From: Cristatella mucedo | Lineage: Eukaryota > Bryozoa > Phylactolaemata > Cristatellidae | Assembly (NCBI GenBank): GCA_009760855.2 | Contig: WPIO01000005.1 | Coordinates: 13,260,001-13,324,000, forward strand | DNA length: 64,000 nt | Reading direction: 5' to 3' | Shown: positions 1-47,866 of the stretch, one piece after another | How the letters are laid out: every line of letters begins with the position of its first letter | Position numbering within the stretch: the first letter of the stretch is position 1 | Program-made: the position numbers and the translations under genes | Notes under the pieces: generated by a model | What the model saw: the letters and a program-made list of their open reading frames with translations, nothing else | The model's database searches: none | Told to the model about the DNA's origin: nothing

Positions 1-215
1 GGGGGCATGGCTTAACAACCAACTGCTGTTCACTGTACATGAACAGAGGGTTATTGCTTCTGGTAAATAACATTGTCATTGCACTAGATGTCGCACGATC
101 ACCCTTGTCCCATCAGGGTGGAGGGGCTGATTCAAATCGCTTTGCCTTTGCTGCAGCCGAGCTATGTATGCACAAGACTTGCTTTTAACTTACTGATTGC
201 CCTGCCCTCATCTAG

Positions 216-36539
<36,324 letters not shown>

Positions 36540-36858
36540 ACGTGATCATTAAGCAAAGCCTCGTTCGTGCGAGTCGAGCGTAGGGCTGCTGCACGACGTC
36601 GTTGCCAGCTTGACTGCTTCCTGTCGTCCGAGCCGGTGGCTGACTGTGTGCCAGCGAGTCCTCCTCCTCCTCGTCCCACCGATCGCCTGCCTTCGTTCCT
36701 GGGTCACCATCGATCTCTCGACCTGGCTCCTTGCCAATCCTCGTCAACCGATCAAGCTGCAAGTGCACTCATGTGCCATTTGTGTTGGGCCTGTCGTCGG
36801 ATGTTGTCGAGTATCTCAGCTCTGCGTAACGATTCCGCTTTTGTTTGTATGCATCCTC

Positions 36859-36867
<9 letters not shown>

Positions 36868-36914
<47 letters not shown>
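36868..36914. repeat. (CT)n microsatellite in the 3' UTR region
   Basis: About 22 CT units followed by cactcactctggtctgcag, which looks like a 3' splice site; see the findings. Confidence 0.95.
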
Positions 36915-36919
<5 letters not shown>

Positions 36920-37911
36920 ACTCTGGTCTGCAGGCTCCGAACGTGCGAGATCACGACGATTGTGTCACCCGACAAAGTTGTTCAGTTCTTTTGTCGTTGG
37001 GCAACCAGCGCAAAGACGTTGGGCAGCCAATCGCAAAGACAGGTTGTCGTTCGTTGCACGACACCACTGTATATCGTGGCGATCGTTGATTTTTTCATGA
37101 TTTCCTCAACCGGCTAGTTGTTCTGGCATGTGGATGTCAAGCAGGCCTGCATCTGCATAGACTTTGCTTGGCTGATTGGTATTGCCGTCCATTTTCATTG
37201 AGATTACTCGGTGCCAAATGCAGGATAAATGCAGACGTGAATGTACACGTGTTTGCACGTGTCCACAGACACAGACTTACAGGGCACGCGAGAGTGATGC
37301 ACTTTCACCTATGCTGTGCTTAACTCTCATCCTTGAGCCAGCTGTGGGTGCTTACTTCGTGTTGTGTTGGCTGATATGTCTGTCAGGACAAGCTAGATTC
37401 TGCAAGCAGCCACTGACGGTTGATGAAGGTCGTCATGGAAGCTATGCCTTCGCAGCTGTCTTGGGACTACCTTTTAACCCATTTCACAACAAATGTGACA
37501 ATCCTTGAGATCTCGGATGCATACGATCGTTACAGTTATATTTTTAAAGCACCGTGTTTTTATTGCCATTTCTGCTACAATGTACTAGATACGTTGTGAT
37601 ATATCTGCAAATGCTCACACATTTTGTCACACAGTCCACTAATTCGCCATAGTCGGTAAGCAGTTTTTCGGCTGCGTGCTCACTGTTGTTATGATGCTAT
37701 TTATGTAATTTCACGTATTTATTTTGTCTCTTACCACCTTCTGTGATAATCATGCAGTGTGCAGTCTGCTATTCTTTAAGTAAGCACGAGTGGGGTCGCG
37801 TTTTGTTTTGCGAGCTGACAACTGCTTATTGAGAAACAAATGTGATGTTGGTTCATTGGCTACTGTAAGTTGTTAAGTCAATGCACTGTGAAAAGCTGTC
37901 GCTTGTGCATA

Positions 37912-37917
37912 AATAAA
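37912..37917 (+). terminator. Candidate poly(A) signal of the CLIP-like gene
   Basis: AATAAA stands about 1.4 kb after the TAG at 36539, just before the next recognisable repeats. The 3' UTR would include the (CT)n tract at 36870-36914. No earlier AATAAA is evident on this strand after the stop. Confidence 0.4.
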
Positions 37918-38214
37918 GCAGATGGCACAACATAAACACATCCTTAATTGCTAAGCTGACATAGTATGAAAAGTGTGTTATGAATACAACTTTACAAGGA
38001 CATTCTGTGATTTTAAAATTTCCTTAAAGAGTTCGTAATTGAGTCACTAAAACACGGGTCAGTTCAAGCAAAAAAGAGATACTTAAAAAGGAATATCGAG
38101 TTTACTAACGACGCCAGTTTTTTACGTGTACTGCACCAAAGCTGTTGCTTATTTGAGCTGGAGCTAAAAATTAACTGATTTACAACAGCTTTATTTGTAC
38201 TTGCCTATACAATT

Positions 38215-38345
38215 CTGAGAGGCTTTCTACCTGTGCTGTAGGAGGCAATAAATAAATTATCGTCAGCGTGATTCAAACTCACGACCTTGGTTCGTAAAGC
38301 TGGAACGCCTTATTGCTGTACTTAGATCCAACTGTGACAAGTGCA
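38215..38345 (-). mobile_element. tRNA-derived SINE remnant
   Basis: The minus strand has a B-box-like cgtgagtttgaatcac and an upstream aaccaaggtcg-type head. The body is short and decayed, and assignment to SINE-2 is tentative. Confidence 0.4.
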
Positions 38346-38404
38346 GTAAATATGGCAGGCTTATCTCGCGTAATATGCCATCCGGCTTAGTGACGGGAAT
38401 TAAC

Positions 38405-38640
38405 TATGTAATGTAATGTATTTTAATGTATCTCCGTCAGTAACTCCACAAAGTCATAAAGACCATGTGGGTGTTATGCAGGAGAGTTTTGTAAAACTCA
38501 CAGCCTAAGCGGCTTTTGGTACGCATTCGGTAGCCAACAGACTTCGTCTCCGCAACAAAGAGAAAGTGGGAAGCATAGCAGAGTTAGGAAAGCAGTTGAG
38601 GTAGTGCGTAGCATGGAAGTAGCAGCTCAGGACCGCAGAC
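38405..38640 (-). mobile_element. LINE-B copy 3, 3' end
   Basis: Doubled TAATG tail, then tctccgtcagtaactccaca and the same 3' UTR as the copy at 23385, with small deletions. It is truncated after about 235 bp. Confidence 0.75.
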
Positions 38641-40430
38641 GTAACCAGAGCCATATTAGATGAACGAATCTTGACGATGAGGTCATGCAACTAGAGACTA
38701 GACACTAGGCTTGCCCATAACTATTACGTTGGTCTTAAAATCGCTAAGCGAAGGGAATAAACCCAGCTCTTGTAAATTTTTTGAAGCTTAACTGAAACGC
38801 TATGAAGCTTGAATTTCGCCTCTCAAAAGTTTCGTTCGGGTTTTTAGGTTTCGCTACGAGTAAATTCGACCAGAAGGCCCGAGGTTGATTGTTGCTGCAC
38901 TCGCCTCTTTTGAGCCGTCGCTGCTGCTCGTTTCAGCTTATTTCTATTCTATTTCTATTCTATCGTTTCAGTCTTATTTCTACTTAGAATAGTAATGATA
39001 ATAATACACTTTATAAAGCGCCCTCGGAGGACTCACATACCTCTTATATAAGGGCTGAGCAGCTTCATGGTTGGTTGATTATTCAGCAAATTGTTCGGCA
39101 GGTTTCGTGTCATTGCAAAGAACGTTCGAATGTTGTTGTGAAGACCCCGAAACTCCGGGACTTCTCAACACACCTCAGAGCCTCGCTCTGTGCGATAATG
39201 CAGGTGCACTAGGTTATCCTCGTCGAAGTCAGTAATCCTTAGGTGGCCCTACCGCTTTCTTCGCTCGCGCTAGTAGTATTGCTGGCTTGCGAGTCCTCAC
39301 CTAGCCGATCGGCCGTTTCACATTTGACGCCATCCCAAGCTGCCGAGGTCCTACTCGATGCATGGAGCGAAGCGTGTCTCTAAGTATACGATTGCTACTT
39401 GCTATTGTGCTTGCTCCAAGTATCGTCTTTGCTCTCTTGCTTGCTCCGAGTATCGGTTTTGCTCTCGATTTTGCGACATACAGACAACCACGCTTCCGGT
39501 AGGTGCGAACTAGAATTCTTATTGTGACCTCCAAGGCTTTTTGTGAGCCCGGCTTTTTTCATTCATACCTAGTTGAGCTCATGCGCTACTTACTTCCTCC
39601 ACTCGCCCTAAGGTCGTCTCAGAAAAATAAATAAGCTGTCCATTACGTTCACTTAAATAATGCTGGCAACATATGACATTACTCTAGACCAGGGGTGCGG
39701 TGTTCGTACGTAGCCACCTAGGGCAAGTGTTTGACCTGCAGCGGAAGTCCTTTATTGCCTGCTGCAAGCGGGGTGATAGCCCTAAAGGCCTCTGTGCCGA
39801 TACATAAACGTGGCTGTTTAATCAGTTAACCCTTTAATTTTCCTTTTGCTAATTACCTCGTATCGACGATTGTTTTCCTTGCCTCTGCCGGTAGTTCTTT
39901 TCCGGCTGCCCTACGCTGCTGGTTCTAAATTACTTACTTTCTATGCTGTAATTCTGACCAAGCTAATCTTCTTACTCTGTCTTCACTTCTCGAGGCTCGT
40001 GCTGCTAGTTTCCTAACGCTGTGACGGGGCACCCCTGCGCATTGCCTACCCATTACAGGTCGATCGTCTATTTGCGATCGTTTCGTCGAGAGCTCCGTGC
40101 TGATGCTACTTCAGCACTGACCGGAAGCCAAGCGACGGTCAGGGCAGGTCCTCGCCAGAGGCCATAGCTCGCGACTGACTGCTCGTTCCCGGTGCTACAC
40201 TGTGGCACTGGTCATGAACCCCTCCACAGCACCGAAATGGCGAACAGATCGGCATAGATTAAACCTGCAATAGCGCTGTTGTAAAACGGGTTGCAAAAGA
40301 AGCACTAGCGACTAACGGCTGAAGTAGTCGGCACAGTGCAGTGCAGTGGGGGAGAAAACCATAAAGGATTGTGGTGGATTGTGGGGAGTAGTGACGTAGT
40401 GTCGAGCTGTGTAGCTTGTAGGAGCCCGTA
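38641..40430. other. Intergenic or intronic sequence with repeat fragments
   Basis: It contains a short LINE-A tail fragment (38998-39060, ATA run then cactttataaagcgccctcg) and a SINE-2 copy (39688-39835). No supported exon. Confidence 0.45.
39688..39835 (+). mobile_element. SINE-2 copy, tRNA-derived
   Basis: The body cctgctgcaagcggggtgat and agccctaaaggcctc matches the copies at 23280 and, in reverse, 43700 and 55330. It ends with ggctgtttaatcagttaacc. Confidence 0.55.
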
Positions 40431-41777
40431 ACCGAGCGGCCCACTTCTCAGATGTTACTGGCGGAGGGAATCGTTCCCCTTCTCTTCCGACGGGGCGAGC
40501 GGAGCAGCGCCCTATCGGACGCGAAGGAGAAAGCACTGAACTCGTTGTGATCTCGCGCTCCAAGAGTAAGCCGGACACGGGTCGGACAAGAATGAGCATG
40601 CGAACCGCGAGAATGGAGGAATGTCGCCCCGATACCCGCGTCCGAAAAGAAAAGCTTCCATGTATGTATGTATGGAGCTTCGGACCATCAATCGAAGCCG
40701 AAGATCTAGTCGAAGCGACCTCCTCCATAGCGATAGAAGGTAAGTTGGAGGCTTCTCGCGACACACTGACTCCACTTACTGACCGAGTACACGTATCGAG
40801 AATTACTAGCGAGGACTTAAGCATAGCAACAATATAATCAATTTAGAAAAGCTAGCCAATCACGGCAGCCTAGAAAAGGAAGGGCGCTTGGGCCAGCAGA
40901 GGAGCATGGCGAGCCGCTCCAGGGTTCAAATGGTCTAGGTAAAGAGTGACAGCTGGTGCGAACATGCAGCTTAACAATGCCTGACTTTGAGTTCGCTTAA
41001 TCACAAATCATGGCTGCCTTGATGACGCCAGATGGCATCGGCGACACATGATGCCATCCAATATAGCTGGGCGTCTCGGAGAGCACGAAGCTTTGCCTAA
41101 TGAAATGAGGATTTTCTCGAAGTAAAATGCGCTAAACGTATCTGAAAGCGAAATTATCCTAGGCTGCGGACACATCTGCGAATCGGGGTGGGATCTCACA
41201 AGCTCGCGATTTGCTAGTCGTTCAAAGGCTTCCGTCCCTTCCTCCGTTGCAGGCTACTCGAGCAAAATGTCGCCGCTGCTAGTATGTGTAGTAGCTTCAA
41301 ATGGCGGCACATCTCCAGTTTGAGTGAGATCCGGCCAGTCAGTCTCGCACATCTAAAATTACAACAGAAAATAAACATCGCCTCGATAGATGCTAGGCAC
41401 AGCGATATTTAATAGCCAAAAAAATGACTTATATAGCACGTACAGCTCTGCCGATGTGTTTGGGTATCTGACTCCTAAATCTCTGCAGTACCAATTACGA
41501 GTCAGTTGCCGGAAATACGGGCCACCGGATAAGGTACCCTAGGACTTCCCGTATAACTTCCGGGTCGTTCCATCCTTTCCTAACCGACTGTGCCGCGTAG
41601 GCGGCTGTACTAGTGAATGTCGCTTAATCGTATACAGAGATATTCGGAGGGAAACTTAGCTATCTCCTCTTGGTTCTGCTGTCATTTGGCTTTAGATGTC
41701 ACCTATCTATCATGAAATGTTTTTTGAGACCATTTTGAAGGGGGCAGCCCCATTTAATCCCCAATTTAATAATAAAA
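40431..41777. other. Sequence with a GC-rich block and one strong donor-like site
   Basis: A GC-rich block (40431-40740) ends in ATAGAAG|gtaagttgg on the + strand. Open frames run through it on both strands, but no start, acceptor or known domain fixes an exon. The rest (40840-41777) shows nothing. Confidence 0.35.
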
Positions 41778-42238
41778 CAATTTTGAATGGCATCCCGACA
41801 AAAGCGGGCAACAATAAAGGGTGAAGGTCAAAAGCGTGCCGACAATCGCTCGAAAAAACAATTTAAGAAATTTTGGTTCTAAAAGTTACTCAAAATTGGA
41901 GTATTTTATTGGAGAAAATAAATGCATAGTATAACTCACATCAGAACTCGGCTAGAGCATTGGCTATTTCGGCGGCAACAGCGACGGCAAGAGAGCACTG
42001 CTAGAGCGATGCCAAAGCGACGCTGTGTACACCGCCACTCTAGCCGCCGCTGGAGCGGCGGCTAGAGCTAAGCGCTTGTGAGACGGCTACAGCAGCTTTT
42101 AGAGCGATGGGTAGAGCAGCAGCTATGGTGGTAGCTTGAGCGGCGGCAAGAGCAACCCATGGAGCGGCAACTAGAGTGGCACGCTTTTGTCGGCAGTCTT
42201 TTGTCTTGCCACTTTTGTTAGGGCGCCATTTCAAATTG
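41778..42238. mobile_element. 461-bp inverted-repeat element (MITE-like) with internal GC-rich repeats
   Basis: The left end (caattttgaatggcatcccg, then acaaaagcgggcaa) and the reverse complement of the right end (caatttgaaatggcgcccta, then acaaaagtggcaa) align over about 34 bp with few differences. Inside, both sides also carry aaaagcgtgcc next to gccgaca motifs. The centre (about 41950-42175) is a degenerate tandem repeat of agagcggcggct-like units. It has no transposase, so it would be non-autonomous. Confidence 0.55.
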
Positions 42239-42754
42239 GTCGCCTCCTTGCGAAGGGATCTTCGCTGGCTTCCGGTTAAACGACCAAAGCTTAGTTTGGT
42301 CAATAATCTTCACAAGTTTCAGGTCCATCCTATCTTGCTGGCTTGGTACAACATAACAAGCTAACTATAACCCTAAAACCACTAGAATCAAATATATCAT
42401 TAGTTTCAGACGGTAGCCCAAAGATGGCGAGCTTAGGCCTCTGAGGCGGTTATGCTCAGGAACTCTTTGCCGGACTGGGTGCAGTAGGCACAGCTTTCGA
42501 ATGAACTTCAAGACCATCTCGAAAGCACATATCTTCCGGGTTGCATACGGATATTAGGGCTTGGCTTGGATAGTGATTGAGGCCAGGCACACCAGCTAAC
42601 ATGACGACGGCTGATATTAATAAAGTCAGGCGACAAGTTTTCGGAATTCACGTAAGAATAAAATCCCGAGTTCAGCGAAAAATAAGAACAATGCGGAAAA
42701 GAGAACAAAACTGGCTGGACATTGAGATCTTCGCGACGACATGATCCCTCTTGT

Positions 42755-42895
42755 TTATCCCGTTACAAGTAGTGGGCTGGAGTCCTGGAGCAGGCAATTC
42801 TTCATTGGCCACCTCAAGAGGGAGGGGGTAGACGCGCGAAGGCTCGTCGGTTGATGTGTAAATGAGGCTGTTGAATCGGATGACCTATACGATAT
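42755..42895 (+). mobile_element. SINE-2-like remnant
   Basis: It has the phrases gagcaggcaattcttcattg and gtaaatgaggctgttgaatc seen at the ends of SINE-2 copies; the middle is poorly conserved. Confidence 0.4.
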
Positions 42896-43654
42896 TCTAC
42901 GGCTTTAAAATATGCTAGCACATACGCTTGTCACTTTATCTCTTAGTCGCAAGTAGATGGATGATGACTTGCGGCAGGATCTAATCTGCGCTGATTAGCT
43001 CCGAGCTGGTACGCCTTGTAGACTCGGTACACTCGGTGTCGGTCGATGCATGCTCGCTTTGCCAACGCGGTGGCTTGCTACTATGGGCAACTGGCATACA
43101 ATTGGTCTCCTTGAGCTGTGCGCCTAAGATGTGGTGACGCACACTTACTGAGACTACCCGCGCCCAAGAGTTGCTCTCACTCCTAATGTCCTCGTTCTCT
43201 TCCATCTTGCTTCCTCTCTCATTGTACTGTAATCTATGTCGCGAGTTCCCCTTGGCACGTCGGCCCGCTCAGGCCGTTTGATGGGCTGGGCTGGCGGAAA
43301 CAGACAGCGAGAGTTGGGGTCGACGGCTCATCGGCGTCAGCGGTGGCTCCTGAGTATGTCAGCTCTTCTACTTCTGCACAGCTGAACGAGCCGCCATTGG
43401 AATTTAAGAAAATGATTTGCTCATAAAGGTGGTGAGGTTGAAGAAATGTTTGTCTATGTTCGATGACGGTTAGCCGAGGAAGTACTCGAAAGCAACCATC
43501 CCACGAATAAACAAATATAAACTAAAGAAGCACAGCAACGAGCCGATGCGTTTCTCGAGAGCAATCTCTTGCAACGTATTTTTGGCAATTTCAAGTCGCA
43601 GCAGTATATGTAGCCAGCCAGCTGGAGATTCCACATTAGCGACCGCTAGAAGAA

Positions 43655-43828
43655 TACTTGCTGATTTAACAGCCTCTTTTAAATAGCGATAGAGGAGCCT
43701 TTACGGCTATCACCGCCGCTTGCATCGGCAATAAAAGATCACCCATCGCAGGATTTGAACCCACGACCTCGGTTCCGAGATTGCGAAAAGCAACCCCCTC
43801 CTGCTGTGCCATCGCAGCTCACTACACG
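43655..43828 (-). mobile_element. SINE-2 copy, tRNA-derived
   Basis: On the minus strand: B-box region cgtgggttcaaatcctgcg, then gatcttttattgccgatgca, then gcggcggtgatagccgtaaa and a short Pol III-like head. It closely matches the copy at 55262. Confidence 0.7.
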
Positions 43829-43924
43829 AGCACGCATTTTAAGAAGCATCGGCGATTCAAAATGATCTTGCAATCTTTAACGATTTTCAAGAAGGAACGG
43901 TAATTACATTTAGCAATCGAGCCG

Positions 43925-44110
43925 AGGCGATGCGTAAGCCGAGGCACATTGTAACAATACAGGCCGGTGTGCGCCTGGCTGCGCGGGCCGGTAGACCAGC
44001 CAGCGAGTGAGTGACAGAAGTCAAGACGGGATGTCACAAATGCATGGACCGGCTTAGATGTGGTATCACTGTCTGAAGAAGCCCGAATTGTAGCTCTTGC
44101 AGCTACTCTT
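43925..44110 (-). mobile_element. LINE-A RT fragment
   Basis: The minus strand encodes ATIRASSDSDTTSKPVHAFV and TSRLDFCHSLAGW, the RT thumb-region signature (normally [17 protein letters not shown]). Adjacent + strand text (agtcaagacgggatgtcac) also occurs in LINE-A copy 2 at about 14730. Confidence 0.65.
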
Positions 44111-46040
44111 GCTCGCTTATGCATTTAATTCTCCTGCTCCGCTTAGCTACTTTGCACTTTCTTTAACCTCGCTTGTCGTCGCTGTAATTTGTCTGGCGCT
44201 AGCTCGACAATACGCGTCGATAGCACGCGTGCGCAGACCGCGCCGAGCAACCAGCTGCTCCGGTTGCAACAGACAGGAAGCGCGCTGCAACGCTGCCGGC
44301 AAGCTCGCGTGGTTTTAGACCCGGGCGGGCTATCCGCGGCAACCGCTATCGCCTCTCGGCTTTCGCTGTGAGCCGACTCCTGCGCGTAGACGCGGTCTCG
44401 CCTAGATGCGCACGCTCGCTGAGCGTACAGTTACAATGCGACGAGCGGCCGTTCGCCATTAGGTCAGAGTCGAACGATTCCGGAAAGCTAATGAAAATAG
44501 CAAATAACAAGTCGCTTGGCAACCAGTGAGTAGCCTACTTACTCGCCGGTCGTATTATGAAGCCCAGAAACGAGTTCAGTGCTGCTTCGTCTAGCGGAAG
44601 CTTTGGAACGAGCGCATCGGCACCCCCTTTGCCACCAGGCGGCGCACGGAATAACCGGCCCCTGTACCCTCTAAAGCCCGCATTTCTCTAATATTAGTTT
44701 GAGAGAAAAACGCTTTTTCAACTTTATTCTGGATTATGCAATACTATGGTTAGTATTTCTTTGACGCACTTAGAACGCTTGAAGTTGGCTTCCGTTGAAG
44801 TTCGGCGGTCGTTTGAAGTGCTTACTGGGCGACGGTACGGAAGTACGGAACGTATAGCCACTTTTATAGTTCTTTAAAGTTATCGTTAGTTTTTACCGGT
44901 GAAAAACCACGGTAAACTTCTACTTTGCTTTGAAAGGCAGGCCTAAAACAATGACATAGCTGGTGAGCATACCACAAATATGAACCCTCCCCCCGTGAAG
45001 AATCGCGGGCCGATTCCATTTGCGCATTTCCATCGTTTACCAAGGTAGGTGCAGTGCGACTTCCGGTCGATCGCGGTCAGTCAGGCAGCTTTCTCATAAG
45101 CCATATCAGCAGGTCCAAGCGGAACCGCTATCACTTTGGGCGACAGCGTAAGGGGAGCGCGCAAGCTTCTGGAATACCTTATGGCCAGCCTTAGAACGAT
45201 TCTCTATAGTTCATAGACCCGTGAAGTTCTAGCGCATTCACATGTTCAATTTCAACAACGGCAGTGCATGGTGCAGCTGCATTTGCAAATTAAGAAACAT
45301 TTCCCCCTTTTCGAGATCTCATAATTACTTTACTGTAGTCCTATTATGCTAAATGTCATGCCAAGGACTCTTACGTAAACGTGACCTCAGCGACGAGACC
45401 AACTAGCAGACTTGCAAACGGACAAACCCACATTTCTTATTCTAGGGGGCTAGATATATAGGTGCGGCCTTAGGTTTAAGCCATCGGCAAAACTTGCCTG
45501 AAAGCCGCGACGATAGATGATGAACACGCCAAGCCTCAGCGCACTTAATACCTATTTGACTTCGGCCAATGAGAAGCGACTCCGCCGCGGTTTCTAATCG
45601 CTTCCTGCGTTCGGGTTGGCAGGAACGCCACTACCTTTGAAAGCATATTAATTTTCTTCATTTCATGAAGGCAGAAACCTCCGCCTACTCTTCTCCTCCT
45701 CCAGTGCGCGCTAGCTACTCAGCCGCCGCCGCCACCGCCGCCGCCGCCGCCTTCAAACCGAGTGGCAACCGGAAGTCACCTAAGCTAGCTACATGAAATA
45801 GCACTGCGCCGCCGCCGTCGCAGACATATGCGCTTTAGTGTTTAGCCAATTGATACTTGCGGCGTTTGTTGCGAGCTCGAGCGACACTGGTTAGGCGCCA
45901 TTTTTACTTGTGATTTCTCCGTTCGGGAAGGTATCTTCTAGTATAATTTGCTCGTCCTGCTCCGGCATGCAGTGAGAATTGCTTCGCTTAGTATTAATTG
46001 ATTAGTGCAGTTTGCTGGCTAAAGGCATTAGTTTTCGAGC
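44111..46040. other. Sequence with no supported gene
   Basis: It has locally GC-rich blocks (44190-44420 and a (GCC)n run at 45721-45752). No exon, RNA gene or repeat family is recognised. Confidence 0.35.
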
Positions 46041-46042
46041 GG

Positions 46043-46043
<1 letters not shown>

Positions 46044-46122
<79 letters not shown>
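46044..46122. repeat. (AT)n microsatellite
   Basis: About 39 pure AT units; a likely site of length variation and cruciform or slippage structure. Confidence 0.97.
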
Positions 46123-46125
<3 letters not shown>

Positions 46126-46349
46126 GTACTGCAAATAATAGGCTTCTTAAGTCAATCGAGTATGATGGGGTAAATAAATTTGACTCACAAATCGGTCGTG
46201 CTTCCACTTTTTTCCTCAAGTCTCTCCGGCCGGCACAAAATATTTCTGGCGCGGCTGACGAACGACTCGAGCTTCGCAAGTCTTCGCTTCTTCCTCTCGC
46301 CCAGTCTCCCCGCTCCGCCTCTCCGCTATTGCGGCTGGCAAGGAGGCTT

Positions 46350-46663
<314 letters not shown>

Positions 46664-46667
<4 letters not shown>

Positions 46668-47732
46668 TACTGCAGCGTACCGCTCAGAGCATCAGCCTCA
46701 TCTGGCAGAAGCATCCCTCCGCCAATTCGTCGTTGCTGCCGGCGAGACTGACGACCGGTTGCAGCTGAGCGACTTTTGCAACTGGAGCTTCCGTTTCTTC
46801 TTCTTCTTCGCCTCTTCTGTCTCTCCCCCAAGTCCGCCGCCGCCGCCGGACGCTGCTTTGCTGCTGACGAGAACGCCTTTTCCTTTCACTTTCTTTTCTT
46901 TCAGCGTCGTGGTTGGTGTTTATTCATAAAACCTACCATCTGCGCTATAAAAGTCCACCATTGTTTCACAGCCATTTAAACAAACTGGTACAGCTCACTC
47001 TTTACACTAATCGGGCAGCTTTCTAATACGCCAACTCAGCTAAGGCAAGTGAGAGCTGGGGAGTACCGGAAGCGTCGGTCGTCACTTCGGGCGTAATGCG
47101 GAGAGGGCGTGGTGCTAAAGGTGCCATCGCAAACCTTTAAAAAACTCTTTTAACTTCAACGTCGTTTATATATTTGAAGTTCTAGTATTTCAACGTTCAA
47201 TATCAGCGATGACAAGGCACGTTGCAGCAGCATATTCAAATTAGCAAATTATCTCCGCCTTTCGCTACACATCCCACCTTTTTTTGACATTCATCATTAC
47301 TGAACTCTCATTGTATTACGACAAATTGAGCTCAAACGAACCAATGTAATCGCCGCAGACTGCTGTCTGAGGCGTACAAACGGAAAGACGGTAATTGACA
47401 TACCGCAGACCCCCCCCACACACATCTGTCGTAAAAATAAAGCGAATAGGAGAAACAAAGAAGACGGAGACCGTCGAAACTTGTTGCACCCTACTTCGTC
47501 AGCACTGGACCGATACAGCCATCTGCCTCAGTCGGATAGGGAGCAGGGGAGGGGGACAGCGCTCCGCGCAGCGCCCTTGCCATGTCGCCGGCTCAATGGA
47601 GTGCTCTCGCTCTCACACCAATCCAACCGCCGATCGGAGCCATCTGTCTCGTTCCCGTACCGCGCTCACCTTTGACCTTACCGCTGCAGGACGGGCGTCG
47701 TGCAACGGAGTCGTCCGGCAACCGAACGCCGC
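46664..47732. other. Downstream flank of the TRIM exon
   Basis: No NHL repeat or other coding exon is found on the minus strand here. TTTATT at about 46918 (AATAAA on minus) is a possible poly(A) signal if the TRIM frame is read to its stop at 47733. Confidence 0.35.
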
Positions 47733-47866
47733 TCACACTACGCCGGAGCTCTCTCCGCGGAAAAATTCTGAGCGACTCGCGCCGCGGCGGAAGCGGCCGC
47801 GGCATAGGAAGGAACGTGCAGGATGGCGAATCGGAGCGCGAGGCGGTCGCGGCAGCGACGACCTAC

